Assembly (NCBI RefSeq): GCF_002953135.1
Contig: NZ_CP026372.1
Span: 3,211,501 to 3,275,500 of the forward strand
Source of the DNA: Sphingobium sp. SCG-1
GTDB taxonomy: Bacteria; Pseudomonadota; Alphaproteobacteria; Sphingomonadales; Sphingomonadaceae
Direction of reading: 5' to 3'
Length of the DNA: 64,000 bases
Part shown: positions 1-8,677 of the stretch, one piece after another
How the letters are laid out: every line of letters starts with the position of its first letter
Numbering within the stretch: the first letter of the stretch is position 1
The notes under the pieces: generated by a model
Seen by the model: the letters and a program-made list of their open reading frames with translations, nothing else
Databases searched by the model: none
What the model was told of the DNA's origin: nothing
Made by a program: the position numbers and the translations under genes

Positions 1-679
1 GCTGCTTGTCGATCTTGCCGATACCGCCGTAAATTGCATCATTCGAAGCACTGCTGGCCGCGAAAAATGCCTTGGTGCCCCAAGGGGTGAAGACGCCGGT
101 GTTCACCACGCCGAACACGCGGAAAAAGCTGAAATCGCCAGCGGAACCTATGATCTTCGCACCGAAATCGTCAGTCGGGGTGATCGTACGATAGTTGATG
201 GTCGAACCCGTCGCGGCTGCCGTGGGGCTATCCACGTCAGTTGACCCCAGGTTGACATTGACCTGCTCAATCAGTTCGGGGTCGAGTTGCTGGTTTGAAT
301 ACAGCGCATAGCCGCCGGTGTCGTTGAGCGGAACGCCATCGAACGTCTGCGAGATGCGCTGATCGTCAAAACCGCGAATGCTAAGAGTACCGCCGCCCGA
401 ACCGAAGGCATCGTTGTTTTGGAAGCTGACGCCCGGCAACTGGTTGATGATGTCGTTGATCGTCTGTCCTGGAACCTGCGTTTGGATATACTCCTCGGTC
501 AGGACCGCCTTGGCCTTGCTGGTGTCGGGAATGACGACACCAGCGACGCCGTTGTTCACGGTGGTGCCGGTTACGACGATATCATTTTCGAAGTCGATCG
601 AGCCAGTCGATTGGGCAAAAGTTGCCGCCGGCGTCATGAGCGCGACTATCGCGGCTCCCCGCAAAAGAATATTTTTCAT
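1..679 (-). CDS. TonB-dependent receptor, N-terminal part (runs off the window)
   Basis: Reading the minus strand from ATG at 679 gives 226 codons open to the window edge. Residues 1-22 form a signal peptide (MKNILLRGAAIVALM..., predicted cut after TFA). Residues 30-150 look like a TonB plug domain: 'IINQLPGVSFQN', 'LSIRGFDDQRISQTFDGVPLND' split over the plug loops, and 'ELIEQVNVNLGS'. An AAGGGAA ribosome site lies about 8 nt before the ATG. By family it is an outer-membrane active transporter energised by TonB-ExbBD. The beta-barrel, and so the substrate, lies outside the window; no TonB-box or regulator identifies the ligand. The gene is partial only because the window ends. Confidence 0.9.
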   Translation of the reverse strand, partial: MKNILLRGAAIVALMTPAATFAQSTGSIDFENDIVVTGTTVNNGVAGVVIPDTSKAKAVLTEEYIQTQVPGQTINDIINQLPGVSFQNNDAFGSGGGTLSIRGFDDQRISQTFDGVPLNDTGGYALYSNQQLDPELIEQVNVNLGSTDVDSPTAAATGSTINYRTITPTDDFGAKIIGSAGDFSFFRVFGVVNTGVFTPWGTKAFFAASSASNDAIYGGIGKIDKQ

Positions 680-1141
680 GTATGTTTCCCTTGTCTTACC
701 GACATGCGGAGTAGCTTGGCAGCTTTGCCGTATGCCGAAATTCCCGTGTATGTTTGAACCGCCCGCTCTGGCTGGCGTAGGCACGCCCTGTAATGCTGCG
801 GTTGCGGTTTTGTGACGATGCTGCAGTGCGCTCTGTCATCGCGCCCGGCCTCTGCCCCGACAGGCTGAAGACGAGTCTCTCCTGCCCGAGCCGTAGCGGG
901 GGGAAGAGCAGAAATCACGGGGATTTTATTGAGCCAATTCACTCAAAACCAGAAGTGCGGCAATTTTGCAACTCACGGGAAATATTTGGGAACGGCGCAA
1001 ACATAGATAAGGACACAAGCGAAATGGCTAGCTCTCCCGACCATCACTTGTTGACGGCTCGCCGTTCGGCATCTCCTCCCTCGAGTGGCAAAGAAAAGGC
1101 CGGCGAGGCCGGCCTTTTCGATTAATTGTTATGTCGTCGCG
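680..1141. other. Intergenic region between the TonB receptor and clpX
   Basis: About 460 bases with no convincing gene. Open frames here are short, lack ribosome sites and show no recognisable protein. It must hold the promoter of the TonB receptor (reading left from about 700-950) and it holds the clpX terminator at 1094-1118. The part from 940 to 1020 is AT-richer than its surroundings, as expected for a promoter, but no -35/-10 pair can be assigned with confidence. Confidence 0.6.
1094..1118 (-). terminator. Rho-independent terminator after clpX
   Basis: Perfect 11-bp inverted repeat: AAAAGGCCGGC (1094-1104), 3-nt loop, GCCGGCCTTTT (1108-1118). It starts 24 bases beyond the clpX stop. 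The arms begin and end with A/T runs, so it could act in both directions. Confidence 0.85.
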
Positions 1142-2407
1142 TCAGGCGGCGTCGCCGGCCTTGCGTTGTTCGCTGAAGACGCGGACTGGTTCCTTGCGGC
1201 CATCGACCACATCCTTATCAATCACCACTTCGCCGACGCCCTGCATGGAGGGCAAGTCGAACATCGTGTCGAGCAGGATCGATTCGAGGATCGATCGAAG
1301 TCCACGAGCACCGGTCTTGCGTTCGATAGCTTTCTTGGCGATCGCGACCAAAGCTTCGTCGGTGAAGCTGAGGTCCACGTCTTCCATCTCGAACAGTTTG
1401 CCATACTGCTTGACGAGGGCATTCTTCGGCTCGCCCAGGATCTTGACCAGTGCGGTAACGTCCAAATCCTCCAGCGTTGCGATAACCGGCAGACGACCGA
1501 CGAACTCCGGAATAAGCCCAAACTTCAGCAGGTCTTCCGGTTCGCTCTGACGCAGAAGTTCGCCGGTGCGGCGCTCTTCAGGTGCGGCGACATGCGCGCC
1601 GAAGCCAATTGACTTCGCTTCAAGGCGGTCGCCGATGATCTTCTCCAAACCCGCAAAGGCGCCGCCGCAGATGAACAGGATGTTCGTCGTGTCGACTTGC
1701 AGGAACTCCTGCTGCGGATGCTTGCGTCCACCCTGTGGCGGAACACTAGCCGTGGTGCCTTCCATCAGCTTAAGTAGCGCCTGCTGCACGCCTTCGCCCG
1801 ACACGTCGCGGGTGATGGAGGGGTTCTCGGCCTTGCGGCTGATCTTATCGATTTCGTCAATGTAGACGATCCCGCGTTGCGCCTTTTCGACATTATAGTC
1901 GCTGGCCTGCAACAGCTTGAGGATGATGTTCTCGACATCCTCCCCGACGTAACCGGCTTCGGTCAGGGTCGTTGCGTCCGCCATGGTGAACGGCACGTCG
2001 AACGTCTTGGCCAGCGTCTGTGCCAGCAAGGTCTTGCCGCAGCCGGTAGGACCGACCAGCAGGATGTTCGACTTGGCGAGTTCGACTTCGCCTGCCTTCA
2101 CACCGTGGTTCAGACGTTTGTAGTGGTTGTGCACGGCCACCGACAGCACGCGCTTGGCGCGGCTCTGGCCGATGACGTAATCGTCCAGCACGTCACAGAT
2201 TTCCTGCGGCGTCGGCACCCCGCCATCTTTCCGCCCGACAAGGCCGCCTTTGGCCTCCTCGCGGATGATGTCGTTACACAGTTCCACACACTCGTCGCAG
2301 ATGAATACGGTTGGCCCCGCGATCAGCTTGCGCACCTCATGCTGCGACTTGCCGCAGAAGGAGCAGTAGAGCGTACTCTTTGAATCGGAGCCTTGAAGCT
2401 TTGTCAT
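1142..2407 (-). CDS. clpX: ClpX, ATP-binding unfoldase subunit of the ClpXP protease
   Basis: 421 aa, usual ClpX length. The N-terminal zinc-binding domain has four cysteines (C15, C18, C37, C40). The AAA+ module follows, with Walker A GPTGCGKT at 119-126, Walker B 'IVYIDEIDKI', and the 'SIGFGA' loop that docks on ClpP. ClpX hexamers recognise tagged cytosolic proteins, unfold them and feed them to ClpP. The start chosen is ATG 2407, preceded by AGGAAAG; a longer frame to 2506 adds 33 residues not typical of the family. It lies 159 bp downstream of clpP, in the same orientation, and ends at a strong terminator. Key motifs are intact. Confidence 0.97.
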   Translation of the reverse strand: MTKLQGSDSKSTLYCSFCGKSQHEVRKLIAGPTVFICDECVELCNDIIREEAKGGLVGRKDGGVPTPQEICDVLDDYVIGQSRAKRVLSVAVHNHYKRLNHGVKAGEVELAKSNILLVGPTGCGKTLLAQTLAKTFDVPFTMADATTLTEAGYVGEDVENIILKLLQASDYNVEKAQRGIVYIDEIDKISRKAENPSITRDVSGEGVQQALLKLMEGTTASVPPQGGRKHPQQEFLQVDTTNILFICGGAFAGLEKIIGDRLEAKSIGFGAHVAAPEERRTGELLRQSEPEDLLKFGLIPEFVGRLPVIATLEDLDVTALVKILGEPKNALVKQYGKLFEMEDVDLSFTDEALVAIAKKAIERKTGARGLRSILESILLDTMFDLPSMQGVGEVVIDKDVVDGRKEPVRVFSEQRKAGDAA

Positions 2408-2566
2408 TACGGTCTTTCCTGGTCCGGCGGGAGACAGCGGCCCCATCCCACATCGCCGGACTTTTCGTGTCCGCGGCCAACTTAGACCGCGTAATGCGCG
2501 TTTCACAAGAGACGTTTATGTGACAACCACTTAAATAGTCCCTTAGCGCTTATGTTTCCGCGTCGA

Positions 2567-3199
2567 TTATTCGGGCGTTTCGGTCGGCGCGGGACGCTTG
2601 TCGAACACTTCATCGACAAGGCCGAACGCCTTGGCCTCGTCAGCCTCCATGAAGGTATCGCGGTCCATGGCGCGCTCGATTTCATCCAGCGGCTTACCGG
2701 TATATTTGGCATAGAGGCTGTTAAGACGCGTGCGAATACGCAGGATTTCCTTGGCTTGGATCTCGATGTCCGAAGCCATGCCCTGCGCGCCGCCGGAAGG
2801 CTGATGCACCATGATCCGCGCCTGGCTCAGCGCGACTCGCATGCCCGGCTCACCCGCTGCCAGCAGGAAGCTGCCCATCGACGCGGCCTGACCGATGCAG
2901 ACCGTCCCGACCTTGGGCCGAATGTACTGCATCGTGTCATGGATCGCCATGCCCGCCGTGACGACGCCGCCGGGCGAGTTGATGTACATATAGATGTCCT
3001 TCTTCGGATTTTCCGATTCGAGGAACAACAGTTGCGCGACGATCAGGGAGGCCATCTGGTCTTCGACCTGACCCGTCACGAAGATGATCCGCTCTCGCAA
3101 CAGGCGCGAGAAAATGTCGAAGCTGCGCTCGCCACGATTGGATTGTTCGATAACGATGGGAACGAGTGCCGCGAGTGGATCGGAAAGGAGGTCTCTCAT
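2567..3199 (-). CDS. clpP: ClpP, proteolytic subunit (serine peptidase S14)
   Basis: 210 aa. The catalytic triad is visible: Ser107 in 'GQAASMGS', His132 in 'MVHQPSGG', Asp181 in 'MDRDTF'. The N-terminal 'QSNRGERSFDIFSRLLRERIIF' region, here residues 19-40, is the usual processing/entry-pore segment. ClpP tetradecamers degrade proteins delivered by ClpX (next gene) or ClpA (encoded at 35.8 kb). The ATG at 3199 is preferred over the upstream in-frame extension to 3295 because family members begin 'MRDLL...'; a GAAAGAG stands before it. It probably shares a transcript with clpX. Confidence 0.97.
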   Translation of the reverse strand: MRDLLSDPLAALVPIVIEQSNRGERSFDIFSRLLRERIIFVTGQVEDQMASLIVAQLLFLESENPKKDIYMYINSPGGVVTAGMAIHDTMQYIRPKVGTVCIGQAASMGSFLLAAGEPGMRVALSQARIMVHQPSGGAQGMASDIEIQAKEILRIRTRLNSLYAKYTGKPLDEIERAMDRDTFMEADEAKAFGLVDEVFDKRPAPTETPE

Positions 3200-3291
3200 T
3201 GTGCTCTTTCGCTGAGTGCTTTTGCCCTGCCCTACATCGGTGCAAAGCAAGACAGGTTCAAGGGGCTTAACCCTTCGGGGCAGACGCGCGG

Positions 3292-4251
3292 TCAACGATC
3301 GCGCGCAAACTCACTTGGCGCGCGAAAGGCGAGATACGCAAGGCGTCGGACTTCACGCCGGCCACGCACGACCGTATCCAGGATAAGGCCGCACATCCCG
3401 TTCAGCACTGCGATAATCATAAGGCCGGTGATGAGGATCGCGGTCGGAAAACGCGGGACGAGCCCTGTCTGGAGATAAGTTAGGAATAGAGGCACTGCGA
3501 GCACCAGGCCTGCGATTGCAAACAGCGCGCCAATGATGCCAAAGAAGAGCACTGGCCGCTCCAGTCGGTAAAGTTGTACGATGGTCCGCAGGATGCGCCA
3601 TCCGTCACGGTAAGTGCTGAGCTTGCTTTCCGATCCTTCGGGGCGTGCGGCATAGGCCGTCAGCTCCTCGGCCACCGGCATAGCGAGTTCCAGCGCATGC
3701 ACACTCATCTCCGTCTCGATCTCGAATCCGGCCGAAAGGACCGGAAAGCTCTTGACGAAGCGGCGAGAGAACACACGATACCCTGAGAGGATGTCGGTGA
3801 AGCTCCGTCCGAACAGCCGACGAAGCAGGCCGGTCAACAGCAGATTACCGAGGCGGTGGCCGCGGCGATAGGCGGCTTCGACTTCAGACTTGCGAGCGCC
3901 GACGACCATATCGAGGTTCTCGGCAAGCATCGCCGCAACCATCCGTGGAGCCGCGGCGGCTTCGTAGGTAGCGTCGCCATCGGCCATCACGTAGATGTCT
4001 GCATCGACGTCCGCAAACATACGGCGAACCACATGGCCCTTACCCTGCTGACGAACGCTGCGCACGACGGCTCCTGCCGAGGCCGCAAGCGCGCGGCTCT
4101 CGTCGGTGCTGTTATTATCGTAAACGTAAATGGTAGCTTCGGGTAATGCTTGCGCGAAATCGCGGACAGTCCGCGCGATGGCTCCTGCCTCATTATAGCA
4201 TGGCAGGATAACCGCTATGCGTGGCGTAGCACGAAATTCACGCTCACCCAT
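3292..4251 (-). CDS. Family 2 glycosyltransferase with C-terminal membrane segments
   Basis: 319 aa. Residues 10-200 are a GT2/DPG-synthase-like domain: 'AVILPCYNEAG', 'YVYDNNSTDES', and the metal-binding DGD in 'VMADGDATYE'. Two hydrophobic helices follow, 'PVLFFGIIGALFAIAGL' and 'AILITGLMIIAVLNG'. By family it should transfer a sugar from a nucleotide-sugar to a lipid carrier or membrane glycan. Acceptor and sugar cannot be read from the sequence. The start chosen is ATG 4251 with a G-run about 9 nt before it; an in-frame TTG at 4314 would add 21 residues. It sits between tig and clpP, reading the same way, with no obvious functional link to proteolysis. Confidence 0.85.
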   Translation of the reverse strand: MGEREFRATPRIAVILPCYNEAGAIARTVRDFAQALPEATIYVYDNNSTDESRALAASAGAVVRSVRQQGKGHVVRRMFADVDADIYVMADGDATYEAAAAPRMVAAMLAENLDMVVGARKSEVEAAYRRGHRLGNLLLTGLLRRLFGRSFTDILSGYRVFSRRFVKSFPVLSAGFEIETEMSVHALELAMPVAEELTAYAARPEGSESKLSTYRDGWRILRTIVQLYRLERPVLFFGIIGALFAIAGLVLAVPLFLTYLQTGLVPRFPTAILITGLMIIAVLNGMCGLILDTVVRGRREVRRLAYLAFRAPSEFARDR

Positions 4252-4373
4252 ACTCAAATATCCCCCACCCGTCCGCGCCTGCCCTGTGTAAACGCTGCTC
4301 TTATCTTCAGACAAGAAAAGGCATTGGCAAGCCCGGCCCGAGCGGTTGGATATCTAACCGAAAATGAAATCTA

Positions 4374-5981
4374 TCAGGCTTCGGCCTTCTTCGCCTTCGG
4401 CGCAGCCTTCTTGGCAGGCTTCTTTTCCTCGGCAGCAGGCACGTCCTCGACCGATGCTTCCTCGACCTTGGAAGCCTTCTTCGCCGATGCCTTCTTGGCA
4501 GGCTTAGCTTCCACGTCAGCTTCTACCGCTGCGGTTGGCTCAGCTTCCTTGGCGGCAGCCTTCTTCGGAGCCGCCTTTTTCGCCTTGGGCTTTTCATCAT
4601 GGCTGTGGTCGTGCCCGCAATCGGGACCGTGGACGTGCGGCTTGATGTCGCCGTCTTCGTCCTCAATGGCGGCTTCCAGATCAGCGCGGCTGACCGTACG
4701 GTCAGTGATTTCAGCCTTGTCGAACAGGAAGTCGACAACCTTATCCTCATAAAGCGGCGCGCGGAGCTGGGCCGCAGCCATTGGCTCCTGACGAACATAT
4801 TGCACGAAGCGCTCGCGATCCTGCGGGCTGTACTGCTGCGCAGCCTGCATGATGAGGCGGTTCATCTCCGCGTCGCTCACCTGCACATTGTTGGCCTGTC
4901 CGATTTCGGACAGCAACAGTCCAAGGCGCACGCGACGTACCGCAATACTGCGATAGTCGTCCTTGTCCTTCTCCATCTCGGCCTTTGCGGCTTCGGGGTC
5001 TTCATCATGACCGGCCTCATGCTCAAGCTGCTGCCAGATCTGGTTGAATTCAGCTTCCACCATGCTGGGCGGCACGTCGAAGTCATGCGAAGCGGCAAGC
5101 TGATCCAGCAACTTGCGCTTCATATAAGTGCGCGTAAGGCCGTTATGCTCCTGCTCGATCTGGCCTTTCAACAGCTCCTTGAGCTTGTCGAGACCTTCAA
5201 GACCAAGGCCCTTTGCAAAATCATCGTCCAGCTTGGGCTTGGATGAATCGAGGATCGACTTGACCACGATGTCGAACGTCGCGGCCTTGCCTTTCAGGTT
5301 TTCGGCGTTGTAATCTTCTGGGAAGGTTACGTTCAGCATCTTTTCATCGCCGGTCTTCACGCCGATGAGTTGGTCTTCGAAGCCCGGAATCAGATTACCC
5401 GATCCGATTTCAACCTTCATATCTTCACCGGTACCGCCCTCGAAGGCTTCGCCATCGACCTTGCCGACGAAATCGACCACGAGCGTATCGCCAGTCTTTG
5501 CTTCATGTTCGGCGGGGTACGCTTCATAAGCGGCCTGCTGCGACGCGATCTTGGCCGCAGCTTCCTCGACCTGCTCGTCCGAGACTTCGGCGATCAGGCG
5601 CTCCAGCTTCAGACCTTCGGTGCTGGGCGCGGCCACTTCAGGCAACACTTCCAGTTCGACCTTGATCTCTGCGTCCTTACCAAATGCAAAATCCTCACCC
5701 AGTTCGACTGAGGGCTGCATCGCGGGACGCAGCTTGTTGTCAGCGAGGATTTTCTGCACGCCTTCCTGAATCGACGTGTTCAGCGCGTCACCCTGAAGGC
5801 GCTCGCCATGCATTTTGCGGACGAGGTTGGCGGGCACCTTGCCGGGGCGGAAACCGGGCATGCGGACCTGCGGAGCCATGGTCTTCACTTCCTGGTCGAC
5901 GCGGGCGTCGATATCGGCAGGCGTGATGGTCAGGGTGTAGGCGCGCTTGAGGCCTTCGTTCAACGTCTCGACAATCTGCAT
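4374..5981 (-). CDS. tig: Trigger factor, ribosome-bound chaperone with extended C-terminal tail
   Basis: 535 aa, about 100 longer than the E. coli protein. The ribosome-binding domain carries 'GFRPGKVPANLVRK' (residues 43-56). The FKBP-like PPIase domain is around 150-245 ('VDFVGKVDGEAFEGGTGEDM'), then the helical chaperone domain. The extra tail starts near 450 with a His-rich stretch (HVHGPDCGHDHSHD) and goes on in Ala/Lys/Pro-rich sequence to the end ('KKPAKKAAPKAKKAEA'). It binds nascent chains at the ribosome exit. Upstream of clpP-clpX, as in many bacteria, but with a glycosyltransferase gene in between. ATG 5981 is the obvious start. Confidence 0.96.
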   Translation of the reverse strand: MQIVETLNEGLKRAYTLTITPADIDARVDQEVKTMAPQVRMPGFRPGKVPANLVRKMHGERLQGDALNTSIQEGVQKILADNKLRPAMQPSVELGEDFAFGKDAEIKVELEVLPEVAAPSTEGLKLERLIAEVSDEQVEEAAAKIASQQAAYEAYPAEHEAKTGDTLVVDFVGKVDGEAFEGGTGEDMKVEIGSGNLIPGFEDQLIGVKTGDEKMLNVTFPEDYNAENLKGKAATFDIVVKSILDSSKPKLDDDFAKGLGLEGLDKLKELLKGQIEQEHNGLTRTYMKRKLLDQLAASHDFDVPPSMVEAEFNQIWQQLEHEAGHDEDPEAAKAEMEKDKDDYRSIAVRRVRLGLLLSEIGQANNVQVSDAEMNRLIMQAAQQYSPQDRERFVQYVRQEPMAAAQLRAPLYEDKVVDFLFDKAEITDRTVSRADLEAAIEDEDGDIKPHVHGPDCGHDHSHDEKPKAKKAAPKKAAAKEAEPTAAVEADVEAKPAKKASAKKASKVEEASVEDVPAAEEKKPAKKAAPKAKKAEA

Positions 5982-6056
5982 TTCTTATCAACGCTTTCTA
6001 AAGCTGAAATTCGGTGGCGACATCCATCGAAGGACTATCCAATGGACTGACGCCAC

Positions 6057-6141
6057 TGGTGCGGGCGAAGGGACTCGAACCCCCACATCTTGCGATACCA
6101 GAACCTAAATCTGGCGCGTCTACCAGTTTCGCCACGCCCGC
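6057..6141 (-). tRNA. tRNA-Leu, anticodon TAG
   Basis: 85 nt including an encoded CCA (6057-6059). The acceptor stem GCGGGCG pairs with CGCCCGC. The anticodon stem-loop is CCAGA-TTTAGGT-TCTGG, giving anticodon TAG (reads CUA/CUG). The short variable arm (class II Leu) and the TTCGAGTCC T-loop are visible. It lies just upstream of tig on the same strand, 75 bp away. Confidence 0.96.
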
Positions 6142-6267
6142 ATCGGTCGCCGGTCGGCGGGCCATAGATCAGGATTGCGCGAAGGGCAAGGGATTGTGAG
6201 CGCAACATAGGTGCAGGCGGAACCTTCATGCGTCGGAGAGACTTGAAGACGCAAAAGGAGACACGCC

Positions 6268-6462
6268 ATGGCCACGAACCCAGGGGAAATCCCCCCGCCC
6301 GACGTCATCGAACCGCAATCACCCGCTGAGTTGCCTCAGATCGACACCCCCAGCGAGACGCCGTTCCGCGAACCGCCGGAGATTACGCCGGATACGCCGA
6401 ATGTAGATGAACCAGGACGTGGACCTGACGAACTTCCCTCAGCGCCGCTACCACCAGACTGA
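6268..6462 (+). CDS. Small proline/acid-rich protein, function unknown
   Basis: 64 aa with a good ribosome site (AAAGGAG, 8 nt before ATG 6268). The protein is about one quarter proline and rich in Glu/Asp/Thr, with no hydrophobic segment, so it is probably a disordered cytosolic protein. It starts MATNPGEIPPPDVIEPQ. Nothing in the residues suggests a catalytic role. It stands alone between tRNA-Leu and a convergent gene. The clear ribosome site and protein-like composition are the evidence that it is real; I do not recognise the family. Confidence 0.65.
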   Translation: MATNPGEIPPPDVIEPQSPAELPQIDTPSETPFREPPEITPDTPNVDEPGRGPDELPSAPLPPD

Positions 6463-6481
6463 TCTCCGGCATTTTCCTCAA

Positions 6482-7087
6482 CTAGCGGAGGATTTTATTG
6501 GCTTCAAACGACTTTACGAGTCCTAAAGAGATGAATTGGGCGATCGACTTTGGATCAGCGGATACCGCGTCTACGGTCACTTTATCGCCCCAGTGCGGTT
6601 CAACTCCGGTCTCAACGACATCCCGCAGCGACCATTCGAATTGCAACATGGCGATGCCCGTATACTCCCGCTTATTTCCCAAGCCCCATTTTTTGGCGCA
6701 TACGTTGAAAGAGGCGGACTTCAGGCCAACTTTGACCCAGCGAACATTATAAATCGATGCATCGGAGAACTCCGGCAGAAATCCTTCCGAAGTGGTCGCA
6801 AAAAGTCCTGTGCCTTTCATTGCACCAACAATCGACTGTGCTCCACCTGCAAGTTCAGCCTCGATATCCTCACCGTTCAATGTGCCGTTGGGCATACAGA
6901 GCAGCCCAGCCCGCTTACTGCCGATCTTTTCGGCCCGTCCAATTTCTGTAGTAAGAGGCAGTACTATATAGACTGTTTGTACTTTCCCCTGCGCCGCAGC
7001 GGCGGCGTGCGATAGCGCCGCAGTCGCCGCCAGAAGAAAACAACCAGCAACAACTTTCAACCGCGACGGGTAACGAGTGTCTATCAC
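6482..7087 (-). CDS. Secreted protein of unknown function
   Basis: 201 aa. Residues 1-33 form a signal peptide (hydrophobic CFLLAATAALSHA, cut near AAA-AQ). The mature part has two cysteines ('LLCMPNG' and 'FNVCAKKWG') and no motif I recognise. The frame starts at GTG 7087 with no clear ribosome site; a TTG further in (at 'LKVVAG') is possible. Base composition is AT-richer than neighbours. It is probably periplasmic. It reads convergently to the small 6268 gene and follows gatB, leaving 83 bp to the latter's stop. Confidence 0.7.
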   Translation of the reverse strand: MIDTRYPSRLKVVAGCFLLAATAALSHAAAAAQGKVQTVYIVLPLTTEIGRAEKIGSKRAGLLCMPNGTLNGEDIEAELAGGAQSIVGAMKGTGLFATTSEGFLPEFSDASIYNVRWVKVGLKSASFNVCAKKWGLGNKREYTGIAMLQFEWSLRDVVETGVEPHWGDKVTVDAVSADPKSIAQFISLGLVKSFEANKILR

Positions 7088-7170
7088 GCTTAGTTCGGCT
7101 GCGTCACAGCGCGGCGAATCGTAAAGTTATACAATCCCAGGACTGATGTGTGTGCCTTAATTTGATATCG

Positions 7171-8676
7171 TTACGCCTGCAATGCCTTCTTCATTATCTC
7201 ATTCACGACTTTTGGATTGGCTTTGCCCCCCATGGCTTTCATCGTCTGGCCTACAAAGAAGCCAAACAGCGCCTCCTTGCCACCGCGATACTGTTCCACC
7301 TTGTCCGCATTTTCTGCGATTATCTTGGCGGCGGCTTCCTCAATCGCGCCCGTGTCAGAGGTCTGTTTGAGACCCTTTTCCTCAACGATCTTGCCTGCCT
7401 CGTCGCCGGTTTCGAGCATGATTTCGAATACCTGCTTGGCGAGCGTACCTGACAGGGTGCCGTCCGCGACCAGCGAGAGCAGTTCCGCGCCCTGCGCGGG
7501 GCTGACGGGGCTCGTGTCCAGATCCCTGCCGAGGCGATTGAGGGCGCCGAACAGCTCCGACAGCAGCCAGTTGGCCGCCGCCTTGGCCACATCGCCTTCG
7601 CCTTTGTTCTGGATGCGCGCGCTCTCGCTCACCAGCGCCTCAAACCAGCGCGCTGTTTCAGCTTCGGCAGTCAGGACCGCGGCATTATAGGCGGAAAGGC
7701 CGAGTTCGCTCTCATACCGCTTGCGCTTGGCATCAGGCAGTTCTGGAAGCGATGCGCGGCATTCGTCCAGAAATGCGTCGTCCAGTTCAAGTGGCAACAA
7801 ATCGGGATCCGGGAAGTAGCGATAGTCGTGCGCGTCTTCCTTCGACCGCATGGATCGCGTTTCGTTACGGTCAGGATCGTAGAGACGTGTTTCCTGCACG
7901 ATCTTGCCGCCGCTCTCCAGCACATCGACCTGTCGGTTCGCCTCATGCTCGATCACGGCCATGACGAAGCGCACCGAGTTGACGTTCTTCGTCTCGGTCC
8001 GCGTACCGAACTCATCGCCCGGCTTACGCACGCTGACGTTCACGTCGGCGCGCATGGAGCCTTCCTCCATATTGCCATCGCACGAGCCGACATAGCGCAG
8101 GATCGAGCGCAACTTCCTGACGTAAGCGCCTGCTTCGACAGGCGAACGCATATCGGGCTTCGACACGATCTCCATCAGCGCTACGCCGGAGCGGTTGAGA
8201 TCGACGTAGCTGCGCGTCGGGTGCTGGTCATGCATCAGCTTGCCCGCATCCTGCTCGACATGGATACGCTCGATGCCGATGGTCTTGGTCGCGCTATCGG
8301 GGTTCTTTTCGTCCAGTGTGACGACGATCTCGCCTTCGCCAACGATCGGATGATAGAGCTGGCTGATCTGATAGCCCTGCGGCAGATCGGCGTAGAAGTA
8401 GTTCTTCCGGTCGAACCGCGAATAGCGATTGATCTGCGCGTCGATCGCCATGCCGGTCCGCACCGCCTGCCGGATGCACTCGCGGTTCGGCACGGGCAAC
8501 ATACCGGGCATCGCCGCATCGACCAGACTGACCTGCGTGTTCGGCTCAGCACCGAAAGTCGTGGATGCGCCGGAGAACAGCTTGGCATTGGACGTGATCT
8601 GCGCATGAACTTCAAGGCCGATCACGACCTCCCATTCGCCGGTGGCGCCGTGGATGCGATAGGTTGCTTCAGTCAT
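7171..8676 (-). CDS. gatB: Aspartyl/glutamyl-tRNA amidotransferase subunit B
   Basis: 501 aa, normal length. The GatB catalytic cradle is N-terminal ('EVVIGLEVHAQ', 'NYFYADLPQGYQISQ', 'GVALMEIVSKPD'). The YqeY-like tRNA-binding tail comes last ('NKVEQYRGGKEALFGFFVGQTMKAMGGKANP' region, residues about 460-495). GatB phosphorylates Glu- or Asp-misacylated tRNA and accepts ammonia from GatA. ATG 8676 follows the gatA stop by one base, so the pair is translated together. It is the last gene of gatC-gatA-gatB. Catalytic regions look complete. Confidence 0.97.
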   Translation of the reverse strand: MTEATYRIHGATGEWEVVIGLEVHAQITSNAKLFSGASTTFGAEPNTQVSLVDAAMPGMLPVPNRECIRQAVRTGMAIDAQINRYSRFDRKNYFYADLPQGYQISQLYHPIVGEGEIVVTLDEKNPDSATKTIGIERIHVEQDAGKLMHDQHPTRSYVDLNRSGVALMEIVSKPDMRSPVEAGAYVRKLRSILRYVGSCDGNMEEGSMRADVNVSVRKPGDEFGTRTETKNVNSVRFVMAVIEHEANRQVDVLESGGKIVQETRLYDPDRNETRSMRSKEDAHDYRYFPDPDLLPLELDDAFLDECRASLPELPDAKRKRYESELGLSAYNAAVLTAEAETARWFEALVSESARIQNKGEGDVAKAAANWLLSELFGALNRLGRDLDTSPVSPAQGAELLSLVADGTLSGTLAKQVFEIMLETGDEAGKIVEEKGLKQTSDTGAIEEAAAKIIAENADKVEQYRGGKEALFGFFVGQTMKAMGGKANPKVVNEIMKKALQA

Positions 8677-8677
8677 A

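Noticed and set aside
2408..2506. 33-residue N-terminal extension of ClpX
   Set aside because: The added residues are basic and unlike ClpX; ATG 2407 has a good ribosome site.
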